Assembly (NCBI GenBank): GCA_024641425.1
Contig: JAHEDC010000005.1
Span: forward strand, 1-37,209
Origin: Verrucomicrobiales bacterium
GTDB lineage: Bacteria > Verrucomicrobiota > Verrucomicrobiia > Verrucomicrobiales > DEV007
Direction of reading: 5' to 3'
Length of the DNA stretch: 37,209 bases
Part shown: positions 33,383 to 37,209 of the stretch, in pieces
Position numbering within the stretch: the stretch's first letter is position 1
Layout of the letters: each line of letters opens with the position of its first letter
Notes under the pieces: generated by a model
Database searches by the model: none
What the model saw: only the letters and a program-made list of their open reading frames with translations
Told to the model about the DNA's origin: nothing
Position numbers and translations under genes: made by a program

Positions 33383-33407
33383 CCTCGGGTTCCCTCTACT
33401 TTCTCCT

Positions 33408-34433
33408 ATGAAAAATGTCATCCGGGCGATCATCGTCCTCTTCCTCATCGGCCTGCTCCTTTCCGTAAGTGGCACCGCGTATATTGTCACCGAGACCGAA
33501 CAGGTCGTCGTGACCCAGTTCGGACGTCCGGTCGGCGAACCGGTGACCACGGCGGGGCTCAAGTTCAAGCTGCCCTTCATCCGCAAGGTGAACCGCTTCG
33601 ACAAGCGGGTGCTCGAATGGGACGGTCCGCCCAGCGACATGCTGACCAAGGACAAGACCTTCATCGTCGTCGATACCTTCGGACGCTGGCAGATCACCGA
33701 CCCGCTGAAATACTTCCTCCGCCTCACCGATGAACGCCGCGCGCTTTCGCGGCTCGATGACATTCTCGGCAGCGCGACACTGACCACCGTCGCGAACCAT
33801 GATCTCGTCGAGGTCGTGCGGACGACGAAGGACCGCGAGCCGGCCCGCGACGAATCGGTGGCGAAGGTGAAGGGCGGCGCGGCCTTGAAGTCGATCTCGA
33901 AGGGGCGCGTGAAACTGGAGGAGGAAATCTACGCCGCGGCCTCGAAGCAGATGGAGGATCTGGGGATCACGCTTCTCGATGTCCGCTTCAAGCGCGTCAA
34001 CTACCATCCCTCGGTGGCCGGCAAGATCCACGCCCGCATGATTTCCGAGCGCCAGCAGATCGCGGCCGGTTTCCGTTCCGAGGGCGCGGGCGAGGCGGCG
34101 CGGATTCTCGGGACGAAGGAGAAGGAATTGAAGCGGATCAATTCCGAGGCCTACAAGACGGTGGAGCAACTCCGCGGCGAGGCCGATGCCAAGGCGACGA
34201 CGATCTACGCCGAGGCCTACAACCAGAGTCCGGAAGCCGCGGCGTTCTACGAATTCATGCAGACGATGTCGCTCTACAAGGAAGCGCTCGCGAAGGATAC
34301 CTCGGTTGTGCTTTCGACCGAAAGCGAGTTGTTCCAGTTCCTGAAGGGGGCCGATGTCGGGGGCGCGGAAGCGGTGGCCTCGCCGCGGGTTCCGAAAGGG
34401 GAAGGACTTGCCGAACAAGGGGAGAATCGATAG
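33408..34433 (+). CDS. hflC: HflC-like SPFH/band 7 membrane protein
   Basis: A 341-residue partner of the preceding gene. The N-terminal helix (residues 5-25, IRAIIVLFLIGLLLSVSGTA) is a membrane anchor. The SPFH domain has the HflC signatures TETEQVVVTQFGRPVGEPV, GLKFKLPFIRKVNRFDKRVL and DLGITLLDVRFKRVNYHPSV. It ends in a helix-rich tail with MISERQQIAAGFRSEGAGEA and EAYNQSPEAAAFYEFMQTMS, then a low-complexity C-terminus. hflK and hflC are probably one transcription unit. hflX, which precedes them in many proteobacteria, is absent. Confidence 0.92.
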   Translation: MKNVIRAIIVLFLIGLLLSVSGTAYIVTETEQVVVTQFGRPVGEPVTTAGLKFKLPFIRKVNRFDKRVLEWDGPPSDMLTKDKTFIVVDTFGRWQITDPLKYFLRLTDERRALSRLDDILGSATLTTVANHDLVEVVRTTKDREPARDESVAKVKGGAALKSISKGRVKLEEEIYAAASKQMEDLGITLLDVRFKRVNYHPSVAGKIHARMISERQQIAAGFRSEGAGEAARILGTKEKELKRINSEAYKTVEQLRGEADAKATTIYAEAYNQSPEAAAFYEFMQTMSLYKEALAKDTSVVLSTESELFQFLKGADVGGAEAVASPRVPKGEGLAEQGENR

Positions 34434-34503
34434 TGGGACTTCAGATGCGGGAAGAATCCGCCACGACCGATCCCGATTCGTCATGCGGGCGGAGGCCGCG
34501 ACG

Positions 34504-35166
34504 ATGATGCTGCGCCTCCACGAACTCCGCCACAGCCCCTACTGCATTCCCGTCCGCCGGGTGCTGGAGGCCTATGGCGTTTCCTTCGAAACCATCGCCG
34601 TCCCCAACTGGGACCGCCGCGCCCTCGCCCGGCTGACCAAGGGCGCCTGCTACCAGGTTCCGGTAATCGAATACGACGGCGCGGTGGTCCACGAGACGCC
34701 CGACGATCCCTTCGCGGTTCCGCGGTTCCTCGACCGCACCTTCGCGGGCGGCGCGCTCTTTCCCGATCACTGCGCGGGCCTCCACGAGATTCTCCTCGAA
34801 CACATCGAGAACGACCTCGAAGGGATCGGCTTCAAGCTCTGCGATCCGGCCTATGTCGACGCCATCGAGGACGTGGGCGAGCGCGCGATGGTTCTACGGC
34901 ACAAGGAGCGGAAATTCGGCCCCGGCTGTGTCGAGCAGTGGCGGGCCGACGCGGGGAAACTCCTCGCCGCGCTCGAGGCGGCGCTCGCTCCCTTTGAGAC
35001 GCGCCTCTCCCACGCGCCCTGCCTCTTCGGGAAAACCCCCGTCTACGCCGACTACGCGCTGCTCGGCGTCCTCGGGAATTTCCAGCACGGCGGCCAGCAC
35101 GTGCTCGACGCGCGCTTTACCAGCCTGCACCGCTGGCAGCGCGCCCTCCGGGGCTATTCCGCGTGA
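34504..35166 (+). CDS. Glutathione S-transferase-like protein
   Basis: A 220-residue protein. Residues about 2-80 form a thioredoxin-fold GST N-domain with SPYCIPVRRVLEAYGVSFE (S11-C14, a monothiol-like SPYC), followed by CYQVPVIEYDGAVVHETPDD. The rest is a helical GST C-domain ending LFGKTPVYADYALLGVLGNF. I chose the ATG at 34504 because GGAGG lies 8 nt upstream and the GST fold starts immediately; ATGs at 34483 and further upstream would add unmatched residues. It is 70 bp after hflC on the same strand. The substrate is unknown; GST-fold proteins include transferases, reductases and dehalogenases. Confidence 0.8.
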   Translation: MMLRLHELRHSPYCIPVRRVLEAYGVSFETIAVPNWDRRALARLTKGACYQVPVIEYDGAVVHETPDDPFAVPRFLDRTFAGGALFPDHCAGLHEILLEHIENDLEGIGFKLCDPAYVDAIEDVGERAMVLRHKERKFGPGCVEQWRADAGKLLAALEAALAPFETRLSHAPCLFGKTPVYADYALLGVLGNFQHGGQHVLDARFTSLHRWQRALRGYSA

Positions 35167-35190
35167 GATTCTGTCCGTCTTCCCGAGCCG

Positions 35191-37194
35191 CTACTGGCGC
35201 ACCTGGAAATAGGTCTGCGGGGTGGTGAAGGTTCCGGGCAAGGCCAAGGTCGTCGTGGGATCGGTGGTGTTCGCCGGGATGCTGTCCGTAACCTCCATCC
35301 AGGTCGCGAGATCGTTGGAGAACCAGATGGAATAAAATTCTCCGGAGCGGGAATTCCATTCCAGCGTCACCATGCCGGTGGTCCGGTTGTCGGTGAAGCC
35401 GACGATGCGGAAGGGGAGCGGCGGCTGCTTGCCGAAGAGGGAACGGGTGGGGACGGACGCATTGAAACCGCCCGTCGTGGAAAGATAGAAATCGTCGATC
35501 GCGACCGCCTGCGAGGACTGGTCGGCGGTGGCGGCGACGGCGAAGACGAAGTTGATGTTCGGCTGGGGGAAGCCGAGCAGGGGCACTTCCTGCGGCTCGC
35601 GATCGGAGCTGAAGTTGTTGAAGACGGTGCTGCGCAACGAGGCCCCATCCTCCGCGACGTGGACGCTGAACGTGTCCGTGGTGCCGAGCGGATTGTTCGT
35701 CACATCGATCCACACGTTGTAAACGCGATCCGCCTCGAAGGAGAAGGCGGCGTCGGTGAGTGCGCCTCCGATCCCGTTCACGGCCTGGAGCGTGAGCGGC
35801 CCGTTCGCGACGCGGTTGAGCTTCACGTAGGTGCCGATGTTCGAGGCGAAGTCCCCCTGAAAGCGGATCGTCTTCTCGGTCAGGCCGAGCTTGATGTCGA
35901 CCGGCAGCTCAGGCTCGAGGGCACTGAGGCAGAAGCGGAAGAAGAGCGTGGCCGAGGAACCTTCGACGAGGGTCAGGGAACGGAGATCCTTCGCGGTGAG
36001 ATCCCCGCCTCCCGTGATCCGGGTAGCCTGCGATGCGCCGACCGTCGCGACGTCGAAGACCCCGGCCGCCGGCAACCACCGCGCCTGCCCGCCGAGGGCT
36101 CCGGCATTGAGCCCCTCGAAATCCTCCACCCAGCGCCAGCCCGCCGCGACCCCCGCGCGCGGGCTCACCGAGACCATCGCCGTCACCGGGGCCTCCGCCC
36201 CGCGCGTCAGCGTCAGCGTGTAGGTCGCGGGCGCGGTCACCGGGACATCGATGCTGCCCACGCCGAAACTACTCAGGCCGGTGACGTCTCCGACATTGGG
36301 CGTGATCGTGATCGTGGCGTCCTTCGTCACGTCCCAGCGCAGGCGCGTGGTATCGCCCTCCGAGGCGACCCGGAAATCGGCGGAGAAGGAATTGACGAGC
36401 AGCGGCTCCAGCGGCGGGGCGAGGTTCGGCATCCCGTTGTCGCGGAGGTCGATGATTTCCGCCGGGGTGAGCGGGCGCTTCCAGATTGCGGCCTCGTCGA
36501 TGTCCCCGTTAACCCACGCCGCCCCGGAGGTGCGGAGAACGGCCCCGAAGGAGGTGATGTTCATGTTATAGACGGTGCCGGCGGGCCGGGCGGGAATGGC
36601 GAGCGCATCGAGCACGCCGTCGATGTAGAGGGCGCGGGTGGCGGTTCCGTCGGGCTGGAGCGACTGGACGAAGGCGATATGGTGCCAGGCCACCCCGTCG
36701 AGGGGCGAAGCGGTCGACTTCAAGTGATCGATGAGCGGGGTTCCACCCTGGCGGATGAAAACATCGACGGCCGCACGCGTTCCGGTGTTCGGCGTGCCGA
36801 GGGTGAAGAGCGGATCGTTGTTCGCGTTGCTGCCCTCGGAGAAGAGCCGCTTGTCCGCCTGGCCCGAGAAATTCGCCTTGGCCCAGAAGGCGATGGTGAA
36901 CGAGGCGTGTTTGTTCGCCGGAAGATCGTCCGCTCCAGCATGCGTGCGGAAAAGATAAGTGCTCCGCGTCGCGTTGAAGCGGAAGGCCATGCCGCGCACC
37001 CCCGCGACAAGGTCGGCAGAGTCCAGGTTCGCCAGCGTCAGGTCGTAGCCGTTCTTCAGATCCGGCGTCTTCGTGCCCTGTACCTCGTCGAAGGGCCAGT
37101 AGGAGACGAGATCCGTCTTCAGGCTGTCCCCCTGGGCGTGGAGGCCGGCCGGGAGCAGCGCGAGGGCGGCAAGGAGGTGGCGGAGGGATTTCAT
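35191..37194 (-). CDS. Secreted LamG-domain protein with Ig-like module
   Basis: A 667-residue protein with a signal peptide (MKSLRHLLAALALLPAGLHA). Residues about 27-240 form a LamG/concanavalin A-like domain (LVSYWPFDEVQGTKTPDL, HASFTIAFWAKANFSG, GVAWHHIAFVQSL, GDIDEAAIWKRPLTPAEI). An Ig-like segment about 260-345 (RLRWDVTKDATITITPNVG) matches the type in the metallophosphoesterase at 3169-6492. A second beta-sandwich region (about 355-580) and a C-terminal strand-rich tail (TLEWNSRSGEFYSIWFSNDL) follow. No catalytic domain is recognised; it is probably a surface or extracellular carbohydrate-binding protein. It converges with the GST gene (24-bp gap), and no terminator was seen between them. 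Confidence 0.85.
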   Translation of the reverse strand: MKSLRHLLAALALLPAGLHAQGDSLKTDLVSYWPFDEVQGTKTPDLKNGYDLTLANLDSADLVAGVRGMAFRFNATRSTYLFRTHAGADDLPANKHASFTIAFWAKANFSGQADKRLFSEGSNANNDPLFTLGTPNTGTRAAVDVFIRQGGTPLIDHLKSTASPLDGVAWHHIAFVQSLQPDGTATRALYIDGVLDALAIPARPAGTVYNMNITSFGAVLRTSGAAWVNGDIDEAAIWKRPLTPAEIIDLRDNGMPNLAPPLEPLLVNSFSADFRVASEGDTTRLRWDVTKDATITITPNVGDVTGLSSFGVGSIDVPVTAPATYTLTLTRGAEAPVTAMVSVSPRAGVAAGWRWVEDFEGLNAGALGGQARWLPAAGVFDVATVGASQATRITGGGDLTAKDLRSLTLVEGSSATLFFRFCLSALEPELPVDIKLGLTEKTIRFQGDFASNIGTYVKLNRVANGPLTLQAVNGIGGALTDAAFSFEADRVYNVWIDVTNNPLGTTDTFSVHVAEDGASLRSTVFNNFSSDREPQEVPLLGFPQPNINFVFAVAATADQSSQAVAIDDFYLSTTGGFNASVPTRSLFGKQPPLPFRIVGFTDNRTTGMVTLEWNSRSGEFYSIWFSNDLATWMEVTDSIPANTTDPTTTLALPGTFTTPQTYFQVRQ

Positions 37195-37209
37195 GGGGGA
37201 AGACTAGCC

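Noticed and set aside
1-37209. CRISPR arrays, insertion sequences, prophage, tRNA and rRNA genes
   Set aside because: No regularly spaced repeats, transposase or integrase motifs, or recognisable RNA-gene sequences were found on reading the window.

Overview
The window looks like a chromosomal segment of a high-GC member of the Verrucomicrobiota (or a close PVC relative). No rRNA or tRNA is present, so this rests on gene content: secreted LamG/Ig-like/TSP3-type proteins, a DUF1587/1592/1595/1588/1585 'planctomycete-type' heme protein, XylR-like AraC regulators, a GH81 glucanase, an SSS symporter beside a lyase and a sialidase-like propeller, and VHL-type domains in secreted enzymes. About 25 protein genes are visible, nearly all intact, with one clear pseudogene. 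No CRISPR array, insertion sequence, phage gene or RNA gene was recognised.

Left part (1-6492, minus strand): a secreted protein with an N-terminal VHL-like beta domain runs off the left edge. It lies just downstream of a GH81 endo-beta-1,3-glucanase. After a gap of about 560 bp with no convincing gene comes a large secreted metallophosphoesterase with LamG, Ig-like and Ca-binding modules. Region 6594-13653 is a galactose/galactofuranose uptake locus. A XylR-type regulator is divergent from galK, and galK is translationally coupled to ytfR, ytfT, yjfF and ytfQ (ABC importer of the galactofuranose type). A lower-GC ankyrin-repeat gene and a convergent vapBC toxin-antitoxin pair follow; vapB has a promoter so close to its start that the mRNA may be leaderless.

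Region 15606-20949 is a tight four-gene operon with two ATGA overlaps. It encodes an SSS symporter, a DHDPS/N-acetylneuraminate-lyase family aldolase, a secreted DUF3748 (YidR-like) propeller and a sialidase-superfamily Asp-box protein. Together they suggest capture and cleavage of a 2-keto-3-deoxy acid sugar, possibly but not certainly sialic acid. Beyond two inverted-repeat structures lies an S9 (DPP IV-like) peptidase carrying an inserted VHL beta domain. That domain keeps the residues which bind hydroxyproline in human VHL, and this is the most striking observation in the window.

Right part: a cardiolipin synthase; a truncated, amber-interrupted archaeal-type ATPase preceded by a perfect 16-bp inverted repeat; an aldo/keto reductase directly followed by a DUF1592 heme protein without its usual DUF1552 partner; a hybrid histidine kinase with two receiver domains; hflK-hflC; a GST-like protein; and a convergent secreted LamG protein.

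Functions are assigned from motifs and remembered family sequences only; no database search was run. Residue numbers were counted from the starts given here.
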